DNA of 64,000 nt. Source: Juglans regia. Taxonomy: Eukaryota; Streptophyta; Magnoliopsida; Fagales; Juglandaceae. Position 1 is the first letter of the stretch; every line of letters begins with the position of its first letter. The stretch lies in the NCBI RefSeq assembly GCF_001411555.2, contig NC_049903.1, forward strand, positions 27,416,270 to 27,480,269, read 5' to 3'. A program made the position numbers and the translations under genes. The notes under the pieces are model-generated. The model made no database searches and was not told the DNA's origin. It saw only the letters and a program-made list of their open reading frames with translations. This document shows positions 21,506-33,892 of the stretch, in pieces.

Positions 21506-23910
21506 ATTGCATAAGTTTTAGTCTGTCAATATAGCTAGTGTTACCATTCACTATGGTGCTAGAAGCGCGATTTTATTTATTTGAGATAGTTAAAAGTGTT
21601 AGAATGTCATATGGTCTACACCATTAGACTTAGTTGTTTATTTAGGATTTTATGGTACAATAATCTCATTTTTAGTTTTCAGATGATTCAAAAACGCGTT
21701 TTGTTTATTTTGGGGCACTTCGGGGTTGAATTTTGATAAACAAATTGCACAATTAGTTTAGTGTTTATGTTTAGGACTTTTCAGTGCAAAGTTTATTTTT
21801 CGCTTTTCCGAAGTGAATAGTAACCTCAATAGTAGCACCTAGTGCAGTGTTTTCAAAATCACAGTATTGAATGTACAAATTAGGTTAGAGAAGTTTTGTT
21901 TGGACACTTAGTAATATCTTAGCCACACTTTATGAATAGAATTGGACACTTGGCACAAAGAGGAACCTAAGTAAAACACAGTTCCATCTAATCATCCATT
22001 TTGTGCCAAACCAAAGAGGGTTTCAACCCTAATGAAACTCTAAATACATAGAATTCAATTGAAACCCCAAAACCTTGGTAGAAACTAAAATCCAAAACGG
22101 TTACCCCAAACCCCAAACTTGATTTCAAAACCCTATTGGATTTGATTTCTAGCATTGTGTTTAATCATTTGATTAAATCACTTTCACGTACTATTAATTC
22201 CTCAAATTCATGTTATGATATCATTATCAAACTCTTTAAACCTTGACAATTTGATTGGGCCAAGAAAATTAGATTTGGACTTGATATTATCTCAAACCCT
22301 AACCAAACCCTAACCAAATCCTTTTTAAACAATGAAGCCCACTTGTTTAAAGCACACTTGTTTAAAGCCCACGAATTTTGGCCACCTTAGTAAAGATTCT
22401 TGAGGAAATTTCCAACCATCCATGGCAGGCCATCCACTGCTCCAAATATCCCCAAAGTCATGCATGATGTGAAGCCCTAAGGCCACCTCACCACCATTCT
22501 TCTCTTGGAAGTTTCCTTGGCTGAAAAACACTCACTATTTGCACCTTTTTATGACCTAATGACCATCCATCAAGGTGTCACTCAAAACCATACCTCCCTT
22601 TTCAGAATTACTTGAGGCGTGCAGGTCACCACTCTCCTCACTTCATCACTTTTCACCCCCATTCTTGGAAAGAAACCCTTGGGAGCTCTCTAGGGTAGAT
22701 TCCAGAAGCTTTTTGTGTGCCATTTTGGAACATTTGTAAGTAGTTTTTCATAATTATTTCTTGATTAAAGTTGTTTGTTTTTTAGTCTAGTTTTCGTGGG
22801 TATCTCATTTGTTTGACTTGATAGTCATTTGGTCGGTCAAAAGTTATTTTAACCATTGAGAAGTCAATCGGGCCGATAAATTGGATAGTGTATTGTATTT
22901 TAGAGTTTTTGACCGAGCTAATGAACAAATTTTGGTCTGAAATTTTTATGGAGTGTTATCAACATGTTTATATGAACTTTTTTTGGAGATTAGTTGCATG
23001 ACTAAAGCTTTTGATGAAATATTTTCATAGATCTAAAAACCTAGAAACTGAAAGAGGAAAAACAGTTTTTGTTTCAAAAAAGTTTGGATATTTTGTGGCC
23101 TATTCTTACTCCAATGGCTTTGATATATTTAATTTATGATACTAAGCCTTTTATCTACATGTTAGGATGTTAGTTTGAAGATTTTAGGTGGTTTTTTGTG
23201 AAGATATCCCCAACACGCCCATGCAACATACACCACCGACCATGGGGTCAATGCCCAACATACAAGTAGATGGGCAAGAGTCTCTCCGATCTTGCCCATG
23301 GTTCCTCACCACTGCCACCATCACTCGCAACAAGAGTTGCGCCCAACTTAGATGAGGCCATTATGGACTATCGCAACTATGTGTGAAAGAAGTAATTAAG
23401 TTGGATTGGAATCAACTGGTCATCCACGTCTTGACCTCCACCTCATGAGAAGCGAAGCTGTGAGTCCCACAGTGCATTGCGTGGGCCATGCAACGTACAC
23501 ATGCGAAAACTGCCCATACGTCAAAACGAGCAGCGGAACATGTTAGTTGATAATAACGGGCAATTACATAAGTGCATACGTTGCGTAGAGACGATGCAAC
23601 GTACACTATCAATCCTGACACACAACAACATAGATAGACACTTGAGACCTCACCGACTGTATACTCACAACAGCAGCATGGGGACATGAACCACCCATGA
23701 AGCCCGTCAAGAGAGGCGATAGAGACCACCAACCATTGTTTCTTTCTGGGCAAGCAAGCACAGAACTTGTCCCCGAGCATACGGTGGAGCATCTCTAATT
23801 GAGGAAAGAAGGCGCAAAATTTGGGCACAGTGTTACGTCACACCATGCACAAATGTGGACAGTGGGCACAAAACGTTCCCCTCCCACCATTCCATCTCAC
23901 GAGCAAGCTC
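21506..23910. other. Repeat-like DNA without a recognised gene
   Basis: ORFs at 22325-22531 and 23412-23828 carry no known domain and are of ordinary chance length. Base composition changes from AT-rich (21506-23200) to more GC-rich (from 23210), so the two halves probably have different origins. The GC-richer half runs into the tandem arrays. It may be the interior of a non-autonomous LTR element, but no LTR pair was found. Confidence 0.4.
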
Positions 23911-23913
23911 AGA

Positions 23914-24133
23914 GTACGGTCGAAGCCTGCCTCCCACCATGGCAGTGTGATCGAGCCTTGCCTCCCACCACAACAATAGCGCCGTGGAGCCTTGGCACCC
24001 ACCACAATAGCGCAATTGAGCCTTGTGTCCCACTACGATAATGCAGTCGAGCCTTGCCTCCTAGCACAACAGTGTAGTCAAGCCTTGCCTCCCACAATAG
24101 CAACACGATCGAGCCTTGCCTCCCACCACAACA
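23914..24133. repeat. Minisatellite, ~31-34-bp degenerate units (about 7 copies)
   Basis: Successive units carry 'gagccttgcctcccaccac' or close variants followed by 'aacaatagcg'-like spacers. Copies begin near 23918, 23950, 23984, 24015, 24046, 24077 and 24108. Divergence of 10-25% indicates an old array. The short ORFs across it on both strands are artefacts of the repeat. Confidence 0.75.
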
Positions 24134-24135
24134 GC

Positions 24136-24920
24136 AACTTGACAAACAATGGGTGATGTCAATCCCCTAACTGCTTTGACCCTCGCCCACGAAGTCAAAT
24201 CCCTTGACTCGCAGCGAACTATGGGCAATGACAATCCCTTGACTACTCAACCATCTCCCTCAAAGTCGAGTCTATGGGTGTAATCGGTCCAGTCCAGGGA
24301 GGTTACGGACCGAAAATTTTGTTCTATCCTTTCTGCCAGACCGGACCGTTAACTATAGGTCTGGTTGGTCCATTAGCATTTTTTTCCTCTTTTTTCTTTT
24401 TTTAACAAAAAAACTAATAGAAAAATTAATATTAAGTGATCTCTTTAACATTTTATAAATTGTTAATAAATATTAAATAATTTCATTGTATATATGGTCA
24501 ATAGTGATCACTTGGATGAAAATTACATAATTAACTTATTCCACTACTATATAAAATAATATATTATATATCAAAAAAAGATCTAAATATATATATATAT
24601 ACATTCGGTTGGTCTCGGTCCAGCCTGATTGGTTTTTTCGGCCCAGACCGATAATCATACACCCCTAGTCGAGTCCCTTGACTCGCGGCGAATTATGTGT
24701 GATGACAGTCCCTTGACTGCTCGACCCTAGCCCTCGAAGTCAAGTCCCTTGACTAGCAACAAACTATGGGCAATGCCAGTCCTTTCACTTCTTCGACTCT
24801 CACCCACAAAGTCGAGTCCCTTGACTACTTCGACCCTCGCCCACAAAGCGGTGAACAACAGGTGATGATAATCTCTTGATTGCTCCGACCCTCGCCCACA
24901 AAGCCGAGTGCCCTTGCGCT
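24136..24920. repeat. Second tandem array, ~72-bp units, split by a hAT-type MITE
   Basis: Units carry 'cccttgactcgc', 'actatgggcaatgac' and 'gaccctcgcccacaaagtc'. Two units lie before the inserted element (24136-24272) and three or four after it (24668-24920). Unit length is near 72 bp with deletions. It directly follows the minisatellite, and both are GC-richer than their flanks. Confidence 0.65.
24265..24675. mobile_element. Non-autonomous hAT element with perfect 8-bp TSD
   Basis: The 395-bp insert (24273-24667) starts TATGGGTGTAATCGGTCC and ends GGCCCAGACCGATAATCATACACCCCTA, giving inverted ends near TAGGGGTGTA typical of plant hAT elements. The 8-base duplication gtcgagtc lies at 24265-24272 and 24668-24675. 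The interior is AT-rich with no ORF. The same 8-mer belongs to the tandem unit it interrupts, so the duplication is slightly less decisive than usual. Confidence 0.85.
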
Positions 24921-26150
24921 CGTGCCACAATTGTAGCGAACATGTTATCTTTGGGAATGAGCCCCAAAGCTCCACAACCGCCTCACGCAAGTTAACTTCG
25001 AGATAGAGTCAATGAGCTCAACAACTACCTAATATGGACTTAGGGGGTCAATGGGCTCCCTAACCATTTAGCCCAAATTACAATAAACAAACTCTAACAT
25101 CAATACCAACAGAAAATCGCCTCAAGGGGTAAAAACCCGCGAATGCCATCAAAAATAAAAACAACACTATCAATGAGAATACACACTCATTGCTCGCAAT
25201 AAAAAATCACATGCAACCATTTGAACACTCGATTATCTGAAAAACGTTCAAGCAAACAGGCTTCCACCATCGACGGAACAACCACACCTCCACCATCGAC
25301 AGAGTCACATACTCAAGGTTTATTTTCTTTCCCTTTTCCTCCACCATCGACACCATCGAACAACTATTTGGTCGTTTGCAGTTCTAGTAGTTTATTGCAG
25401 AACCCATCATTCCTAGACTTCAACATCAATGGTGTATTTAATGTATCAATAGACTCTTGCAAATAGATTTATCCATCTACTTATGGGAGTTAGTGCTGAG
25501 TGATTACCATGTTTAGGGCGAATTAAAAGGTAGTCAAACAATGTAAAATGTAATTTTAAAATTGTTATGCCAATGGATTTTAGTTTAATTTAGTTTTGAT
25601 ACAAACAACAAAAAAACTTATTTCAACTAAAAGTAAAAGAATAGGTCAATACTTTGTCAATTTTAATTTTGGTGTGAAGCATCACAATAAAAAGAAAAGA
25701 TAATTTAGTATCTCATGATTAGAAATTTTGAAAGACATACTTCATGTTATTGTGATATTTCACATAATGATCCTCAACTCATTTGCTGCAAGGCCATTTA
25801 TTCCGAAGCGTAAACAAAAAGTCTAGTTTACCTCATTGACATAATTCAATATTTGGTTTCCTGTCTGATTTCTTTTTAGCTAATTTCCCATCCAAACCAC
25901 TGCATATTAAACTGTCATAAGGGAAAAAAAAGGCACTTGGGACTTTTATCTTTTAATTTGTAAACTGGTTTGCATATCAAACTACTTAAATATATTACTT
26001 TTCTATTTTTTCCTTGCCTAACTTGAGAATTTATTTAATTCTTTTTACTTTCTTGTTGTGCTTAAATATATCAAGATTGTTTTTGATAGACAATTGGAAG
26101 AAAGCACATCTACAACTAGGTGATTGGTTTTTTTCATAAAGCACAATCCC
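24921..26150. other. No gene recognised
   Basis: The ORF at 25221-25466 has simple Ser/Pro composition and no domain. From 25500 the DNA becomes AT-rich and leads into the acidic N terminus of the FAR1-related pseudogene. Confidence 0.5.
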
Positions 26151-26151
26151 A

Positions 26152-27323
26152 AATGTTAGAGATGATGAGGAAGTAACTGATGATCATGGTGTAGTACTAG
26201 GGAATGATGATGATGATGTGGTTTTAGAGCCAATGTCGGAAAATGATGATGAAGGGGTTTCAGAGTCAACACCGGGAAATGATGATGATGGGGTGTCAGA
26301 GCCAACGTTGGGGATGTTTTTTAAAACTGAGCAATAACTAATTTACTACTACAAGCAATATGAGAGACAAACTAGATTCGGCACAATGACCCAAATAAGC
26401 AAAATGGAAGATGATGGGAGTGTTAGATATGTAACACTTTGTTGTACTCGTTGTGGTAGAGCAAGGAAACTTATTACCAACCTTTCTAAACCCCACCCGA
26501 CAATGAAGATTGATTATAAGGTAAAAATTAATACAATTTTGGTTGATGATGTCTTACACATAACTACTGTCTATAATGCACACAATCATGGATTAAGTCT
26601 ACAAAAGGCAAAATTTTTTAGATGTAATCGCGCAATTGATGATTCTGTGAAAAGGCAGTTAGATATAAATAATAAGGCAGGCATATGTATGGCCAAAAGT
26701 TTTAACGCGTTGGTTGTTGAGGCTGGTGGCTTTGAGAAACTTCCATTTATTGAGAAAGATGCAAGGAATTATATTGACAAGGCTCAACACCTTAGACTTT
26801 GCAAAGGTGGTGCTGAAGCACTTTGTGGTTATTTTGAGAGGATGCAGTATAATAATGATGAGTTTTACTCATCGATGGATTTGGATGATGATTGTCGATT
26901 AAAAAATGTCTTTTGGGCCGATGCACACAGTAGAGCGACATATGAGTATTTTTGGGATGTTGTGACATTCGATATAACATACCTAACAAATAGATATGGC
27001 ATGCCATTTGTCCCGTTTGTTGGTGTTAACCACCATGGACAGTCAATACTTTTGGGAGCCAGCTTGATATTAAGTGAAAATACTAAAACATTTGTTTGGT
27101 TATTTGACACTTGGTTGAAATGTATGGATGGGAGCACATCAAAAGCTATCATCATTGATCAAGACAGAGCTATGAAAAATGCTACTGCAATAGTCTTTCC
27201 GAACACCCGTCATACTGTTTGTGACACATAATGAGTAAACTGCCAGAGAAATTGGGCTCACATGCTGAATTTAAGTGTGCTTTGAAAAGTACATTGCAGA
27301 TATGTGTTTATGATTCTCAGACT
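26152..27323 (+). pseudogene. FAR1-related sequence (FRS) pseudogene, 5' part
   Basis: The frame from 26152 starts with an acidic, internally repeated stretch (GNDDDD..., GVSESTPGNDDDGVSEPTLG) and reaches the FAR1 DNA-binding domain: 'LIYYYKQYERQTRFG', RYVTLCCTRCGRARK, then the HxH motif in YNAHNHGLS. The MULE transposase domain follows (DVVTFDITYLTNRYGMPFVP, FVGVNHHGQSILLGA, AIIIDQDRAMKNA). FHY3/FAR1 proteins are transcription factors derived from Mutator-like transposases, and closely related genes are still mobile. Damage: TAA at about 26336, a frameshift near 27200 and a Trp-to-stop change in the CLWHIM motif. The gene continues at 31856 beyond a hAT insertion. Confidence 0.88.
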
Positions 27324-30300
27324 TAGGATTGTTCATCCGGGCCAAATTTTTTCCTACCCCCATCCAGAACCCGGAAAACCCGGTTCTGGTTCCTGGTTTC
27401 AGCCCGGATCAAACCAGGGTTGAAAAACTCGGACCAACCTAGTCCGGGTATGGGTTTGGTCCATTTTGATACCGGTTATACACTTCCCCCTCCCCCCCCG
27501 TGTCTCTCTCGCTCTGTCTGTCTGTCTCTCTCTCGTTACGCTGCAGCTAGAGAAAACTAAGAAACCCTAAGTCCTTGTCTCCATCATCATGACCCCGTGA
27601 GCCATGACCCCATCACTGTCACTACATCATCGTTGCCACATCTTCCTTGTTACATATCTGTCGCCATCGGCCTTTCCCTCTAGGGCGTTGTTTACTTGTT
27701 TGGGTACTCTATCTTTATCTCTCTCTCTCCCTATAACTATGATTATGTGCGTGGGGAATGGATGGGATAATCAATTGGTTGATAATGGTTTGGGTTGTTT
27801 ATGGATTCTGTATTGGTTGATAATCGGAGTTAATGAGTGTTGGTTTCCGTGGCTTGTGGGCTCTAAGCCTATGCTTTTCCTTTTAGATTTGTGTTATTTT
27901 GTATATCTTTTATTTGTTGTTGAGTAGAGTACTGGACCTCCATTGGATTTCTGGGTTTGGCTTTGCTTGTTTGGATTTCCGGACCTCCATATCTTTCATG
28001 AGTACATATATTTATGAATCTGTAAATAAACTGGATTTACACAGACTTTAATTTAGTAAGAATAAAGATGTCTTTCTATCTTGTTTGCTATAAAAAAACA
28101 TGTTTGAACTTGAGGGTATTTTGTAGACGGTAAGTTTGCCAATAGTTCCTTTAACATGAGATGGTTTGTGAAGTGTTTATTTGATGATAATTAGAGATGT
28201 TCATTGGTAAAAGCCAATCACATAGCATCTTAGGATGACCTTTAGGAAGTCTTTTTGTCATATCTAAGCTCTAATCTTTATTCTACCTTCCAGCCATCAA
28301 ACATTCCAATTTAGTGATTTTAAGCCTTTACTTAATATTTTCTTGTCATTATGTGCATTCGCCATTTCTCATATCATCTATAGTTTTTTTTTTTTTTCAC
28401 TTCTTGCTCATGCATGCCATGTGTAGTGTTCTTATTTAGAGGTTTTTGTTTCATTCTGGGTAATGTTCTTCAAATTTGCTTTCTGCTTGATGCTTGTAGA
28501 CTTGTAGTTGTGGTCTGGGGTGGGTATCCATGTTGGGTTGGATTGGGTTGGGAAGCATAGACTAATCTATAGATTGTGAGCATTGTTAGCACAATGAGAG
28601 CATTGTTTGACAGTCTGGATGCTGAATTTGTATGGTGGTTTGGTGTTATGGTCAGAAAGGCGTTTGATGATTTGTAGGTTTTGTTATATTTTATTATATT
28701 TGATAATTAGTGTTTGATTATTTATTATATTGAGTTTGGTGGTTTTTATTACTCAATAACATATGGAAGAAGATTTTGTGAGTTGTAATGTCGGTACAAC
28801 CCAAGGAGTTGGTGGTGACTCTTTGTCTATTCCAGTGGATGTGGAGGAGTATGAGAGTCTTCCAACCCTTTCATTCACATATACACAACAGTCTACCCAT
28901 TTCATCCCACCTTTACCCAAGCAATAAAAAAAAACACCTAGTAACCAATCGTTGGTTTGTGAACACTTTACTAAAGTGCAACCTATTGACCATGATAACC
29001 CAAAGGAGTTGCATTAAGCTATACTGTTGCTTAAGCTATATAGCTTAAGCAATAATTGCATCTCAGTGCAATTATTGCAGTAAGTTATACAGTTGTTAAT
29101 ACAAGAATGACACTTCATCTATGATACACCACCTCAATAATGTATGTAAAACTTTCCATATTAATTTTAAAGGAGTTGGAAAAATTCAATCATCTAGTGT
29201 TAAGAAGGATGTAGAAGGAAGAGTGTGTAGCCCACAAAGTCTAGTGAGTATGATGTAGAAAAACTTAGGGTGTCAACTGCTAAATTTTTTATTAGGTGTG
29301 AATTACCTTTTAGACTTGTGGAGAATGAAGGATTTGTTGAGTACGTGGTTAATTTAGAGTCTCGATTTATTTTTCCATCTCAAATCACTTTAAAAATGGA
29401 TTGTATTAAGTTGTATAACGAAGAGAAGATACAGCTAAAAAAATTATTGGATGGTCAAAGAATCTCTCTAACCATCGATACTTGGATATCAGTGCAAAAT
29501 ATGAACTACATGTGCATTACTGCACATTTTATTGATTGCAACTGGAAATATCACAAAAAAATAATAAAGTTCTGCCAAATTTCCAACCATAGGGGCGAAA
29601 CTATTCAGATGGTGTTAGACTTGGAGTTGCATGATTGGGAGATTAATAAGATCTTGACCATCACAGTTGATAATGCCTCATCTATTAATGTTGCTGTTGA
29701 TTACATAAGGAAGAGAATAAAGGATAATGATTGTACCATATTGGGTGGTGGGTTTTTTCACATGCAGTGTGTTACCCATATAATGAATTTGATTGTTATG
29801 GAAGGCTTGAGAGATGTTTATGAGTTTGTAACAAGGATTAGAGCTGCCGTCAGATATGTAAAGTCTTCACCGCCGAGGTTTGTCAAGTTCAAGGCTTGTG
29901 TGGTAAAGGAAAATATTAGTGAGATGATGATTTGTTTGGATGTTCCTACTAGATGAAACTCCACATATTTGATGTTGAGTACCGCTAAAAAACACAAACA
30001 AGCCTTTGAACACTATTATATGTGTGTGGATGGTGAATTCAGGAACCCCACTATTGATAATTAGAAAAAAATACATATTTTTGTAGAGTTGCTGAAAGTA
30101 TTTTATGATGTTACATTAAACATTTTTTGTTCTTTGTATGTGGCGGCTAATGTATACTTCCAAAAACTCTGCACAATTGAAGATACATTAAATGATATGT
30201 GCAATAGTCATGATATTATCACTAGGACCATGGGCATAAATATGACAATTAAGTATAAAAAGTATTGGGGTAGCACAGATAAGTTCAACTTGATGATATA

Positions 30301-31863
30301 TGTTGCTTTTGTACTTGATCCACAATTATAGCAATGAAGTTTTGGTTGAAACAGCGCAAAGGGGACAAGTTGGCGGATAAGATGGAGGCCAAGGTTAAAC
30401 TCTTGTTAAGCTGCTTGATTGAGCAGTATAACAAATTTCGTGTAGGTAGTAGGGGCAGTTCTAATGTGGCTCAAGAGAGGCCAAGCACTACTTATACTTC
30501 TACTATTACCTCGACTAAATTTGATATCAGGTTAGAGAAATACCTTCAAGAGCAAGGGTATATGGAGTTTAGATCCAAACTAGATCGGTATTTGTCGGAG
30601 GGGTGTGCACAAAAATCACCCAATTTTGATATTTTGGATTGGTGGAGAGTTAATGCCACCAATTATCCTGTCCTTACTAAGGTAGCACGTAATATGTTAG
30701 CCACCCCCATTTCCACTGTTACCTCGGAGTCTGCATTTAGTACTTGAGGACGCATCTTGGATCCTTTTAGGAGTTCATTATCTCCAGAGACTGTCGAAGC
30801 CCTCATTTGCACTCAAAATTGGTTAAGAACTAAACCTGTCGACATTCGAGAGTTGGAAGAATACGTACAGTCGATCGACCTTGAAGGTAAGTTTGAAACT
30901 TGAAATATTTTTTTAATATCTATTTATCTCGGTTTATTATCTATCTAACTCATTTTTAATATTTTTTTTAGATGATCATCTAGCTTCATCTTCAATAGAG
31001 GCTGTTATGAGTCTTTCTTCTCATTTATGTTGAAAAAAAATCTGGAATAAGTGCTTTCTTCTTGCATAATCTAGAGGCTACAACTATTTATGACGTTTAG
31101 AAAATGATTATCATTTTTTGAGAATTTGGAATTGGGACTTCTCCTATGGGGAGTGAAGGAAACTTGGTGAGAGAATAAAATTGCTACAAACAAGCAAATT
31201 TTTAGAGTTTTATTTTTTTCAGGTTTATGTACACCTATTATATTGCTTTAAGTTTGTACAGGTTGTAACAAATGCTCATTTCTCATATGGCGTGCAACAA
31301 CATCAAATACTAGTTTCTGATTCAGCCAAGAGAGCTTGTCAAAAGCATTATCTTGTGATTGTTGGAAGAAGAGCTAATTGATGGAAAACTTTTTGATTTT
31401 TTTGCAAACAATTTGTTGTGTATTAGAATTTGATTAAAAATATTGTATGTGTTTTGTAATATTCTTAGCAAATTAGTTCAAACAATGTAATATGTTGTTG
31501 ATTGCATCTTGTATGTCGCATGCATTTTACATGATGATTATTGATTTTTTTTTTACATGCATTTAGTTAAAAAAATAATTAATTGTTTATAGGCTTATGT
31601 TGTATTAAGAAGTAAGACTAAAAGATATTTATATTGGTTTTCTATTGAGAATATGATTTGAAATTCTAAATAGAGACAAAATATTTAAAATCCAATTAAT
31701 AATAATAATAATAAAATTGGGTACAACTCGGAACCCGTATCTACCCGGGTGTGACTCGGAACCAACTCAGTCCGAGTTCTAACTCGGGTTTGAAACCCGG
31801 GTCCCAGTCCGAGTATACCCGGATTCCCGGGTTGGAACCCAGATGAACACCCTTACTCAAACT
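27316..31863 (+). mobile_element. 4.5-kb hAT transposon nested in the FRS pseudogene
   Basis: The element (27324-31855) starts TAGGATTGTTCATCCGGG, and its right end is the inverse of TAAGGGTGTTCATCTGGG. Flanking 8-mers are CTCAGACT (27316-27323) and CTCAAACT (31856-31863), 7 of 8 matching. Both subterminal regions are dense in 'acccggg' motifs (27340-27480 and 31720-31850), as expected for transposase-binding repeats. Inside is a decayed RICESLEEPER-type transposase. A GC-rich (tctg)/(tctc) leader lies near 27490-27590. Loose copies of these ends occur at 7950-8670 and 49810-49900. Confidence 0.9.
28764..30895 (+). pseudogene. hAT transposase (RICESLEEPER/ZBED type), decayed
   Basis: A degenerate BED zinc-finger region lies near 28800-29060 ('SLVCEHFTKVQPIDHDNPKE'). 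The core starts with FFIRCELPFRLVENEGF (29290 on), then ISLTIDTWISVQNMNYMCIT and ILTITVDNASSINVAVDYI, then FFHMQCVTHIMNLIV. The DVPTRWNST motif has its Trp changed to a stop at about 29953. The C-terminal dimerisation domain reads FDILDWWRVNATNYPVLTKV and ISTVTSESAFST, then after one stop GRILDPFRSSLSPETVEALI. Several stops and frameshifts mean no active transposase. A final intron (about 30887-30970) seems to precede a short last exon. Confidence 0.88.
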
Positions 31864-33219
31864 ACTGCCGAGTTTGAGAAGTTTTGGGAGGTGTTTATTG
31901 ACACTTACAATTTGCATGAAAATGCATGGCTTCAGAGTCTCTATAGTGAGCGAATGTTCTAGGTTCTTGTATACATGAAAAATATATTTTGGGCTGGGAT
32001 AAGCACAACTCAGAGGAGTGAGAGCATGAATGTCTTTTTTATGGATATGTACATTCAGGGACGTAGAAAGAATTCATCGAATAATTCGACAATGCACTGA
32101 GGAAGAAAGTGGAGAATGAGATGGCAGCGGATTTCCACTCATTTAATTGCACAATCCTTTATATATCTCATTTACCCGTGGAGAAAAAATTTCAAGAAGT
32201 GTACACGATTTCTAAATTTAAGGAAGTGCAGTCAGGAGTAATGGAGATTATCTATTCTCACTGTGTTATCATAAAAACAGAAGGGTCGATTACCACATAT
32301 CAAGTTAATGACAAAAGGGAAGTTGAAGACGACATCAAGAAGTCAACTTTGGAGACGTACTTCAATGAAGATAAGTGTGAAGTGAAGTGCCTGTGTGGAC
32401 TATTTGAGATTAAATTAATTATATATAGGCACATTCTTTTAATTTTCGCGCAAAGGATGTCCGAGTGTTGCCGGAAAAATACATTATAGAGAGGTGGAGG
32501 AAAGACATTACACGTAGATATGCTCTCATTCAAAGCAGTTATAATGACTTGAGTAAACCAACTGCTAGTCGGTACTCTGGTTTGATAAAATTATGTTATG
32601 AAGTAGCTATAAATGCATGTGAAAGTGAAGATAATTCCCTAGACATGACACATAAGCTAAAGGCAATGAATTCGATTTATACTAAATTAAAGTCTCAGGA
32701 CACAGTTGCAAGTACTCATACTTTCATTGATGCCGAAACTAGAAATTCGAAGAAAGTGCTAAGTCCTCGTGTTGTCAGAGGGAAAGGAATGTCCCATCAA
32801 AGATGAAACAACCTACAATAGAGAAGTTGCAAACCAAAAGTAAAAAGGGTGGTGGCAAGCGATAGAAAAAAAATGTGAGAATATTTAAATAATGTGATTT
32901 TGATATAGTGTTAACGAATTTATTTTTAAGTTATTTAATTTTTTTATGTATTCAAATGTAGGAAACATCACGTACGGAAGATGTATTAAATCTCATAGGT
33001 TCAGTAATATTGCATGGTATACCACAAAGTGTTGTATCCCAAGTGCCTAGAACACAACAAAGCGTTATTTCTCAGGTCTATGTTAAATAATATTCCATTT
33101 TGCATCTATTTGTTTATATTCTTTTGAACAAGTAATGCCAAGTAGTTTGCATGATTTTTACAAAATATTTTAAACTACTTGCAGGTGAACTTTGAATATC
33201 ATGGCCCTTTCAATGATTG
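31856..33219 (+). pseudogene. FAR1-related sequence (FRS) pseudogene, 3' part
   Basis: Reading resumes in the same frame after one target-duplication copy: TAEFEKFWEVFIDTYNLHEN, then a stop, then IFWAGISTTQRSESMNVFF. The region 32109-32489 gives KKVENEMAADFHSFNCTI and KFQEVYTISKFKEVQ. The SWIM zinc finger is at VKCLCGLFEI...YRHIL, with the expected third Cys (usually CRH) replaced by Tyr. The C-terminal part follows after a frameshift (ERWRKDITRRYALIQSSYND, RYSGLIKLCYEVAINA, VLSPRVVRGKG). Two more short exons look present near 32962-33076 and 33185-33219. Joined with 26152-27323, this is a nearly full-length but dead FRS gene. Confidence 0.85.
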
Positions 33220-33890
33220 ATGAAAGACATTGTAGACTGATGCAGAAGACATTGTAGACTGTTACATTTTGACTATTTAAAGAGATTTGAAGACGTTGTA
33301 GATTGTACATGTTAACTATGTTCACAACTTCAAGCTGCTAGTCAGCTATTGAATATGTTTTGTATTTGATGAGATTTAATGACTATTTAATGAGGTTTGA
33401 AGACGTTGTATAACTCTGTTTTGTATCCTTGTAAACTTGGTATATTGTTGTTACGTTTGATATGTTTCCTCATTTTCGAACTAGTTACAGGTTGGTCATG
33501 GTCATGTTAATGAGAATGGTGAAGATTAGATTGGTCATTAGAATTTTCTAACTCTCATCATTTTCGTCATCTTCTATTTGCTATCATTGATATTTTTAGT
33601 ATTGAAAACATAGCGATCCAAATTTTTTAAAAGCATAACAACAAACAATTACAATATAACAAAGGATATCACAGATTTTAAGAGTTTCATACACAATTAC
33701 TGGGTTTGTCTCTTGTACAATATTGATAGAGGTGGTAAACCAATCTATTACAACCTACTTAACAACATTACACAATTTGATACACATTTACTTAATCTGT
33801 AATTGTTATTGATCCTATCCAACAACAAAATATTAGAATTGCAAATCCCCAATACACGTAGGGTCGCATGCGTGTATGATTAATATCTTT
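33220..33890. other. 3' flank between convergent FRS and GRF genes
   Basis: Bases 33220-33420 contain a phrase like 'gaagacattgtagactg' four times with variations, probably in the former 3' UTR of the FRS gene. The remainder is AT-rich with no ORF of interest. Confidence 0.45.
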
Positions 33891-33892
33891 CA

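Noticed and set aside
23412..24145. Cys-rich ORFs on the minus strand
   Set aside because: Part is the minisatellite read in frame, and the rest has no start context, homology or signal peptide pattern.
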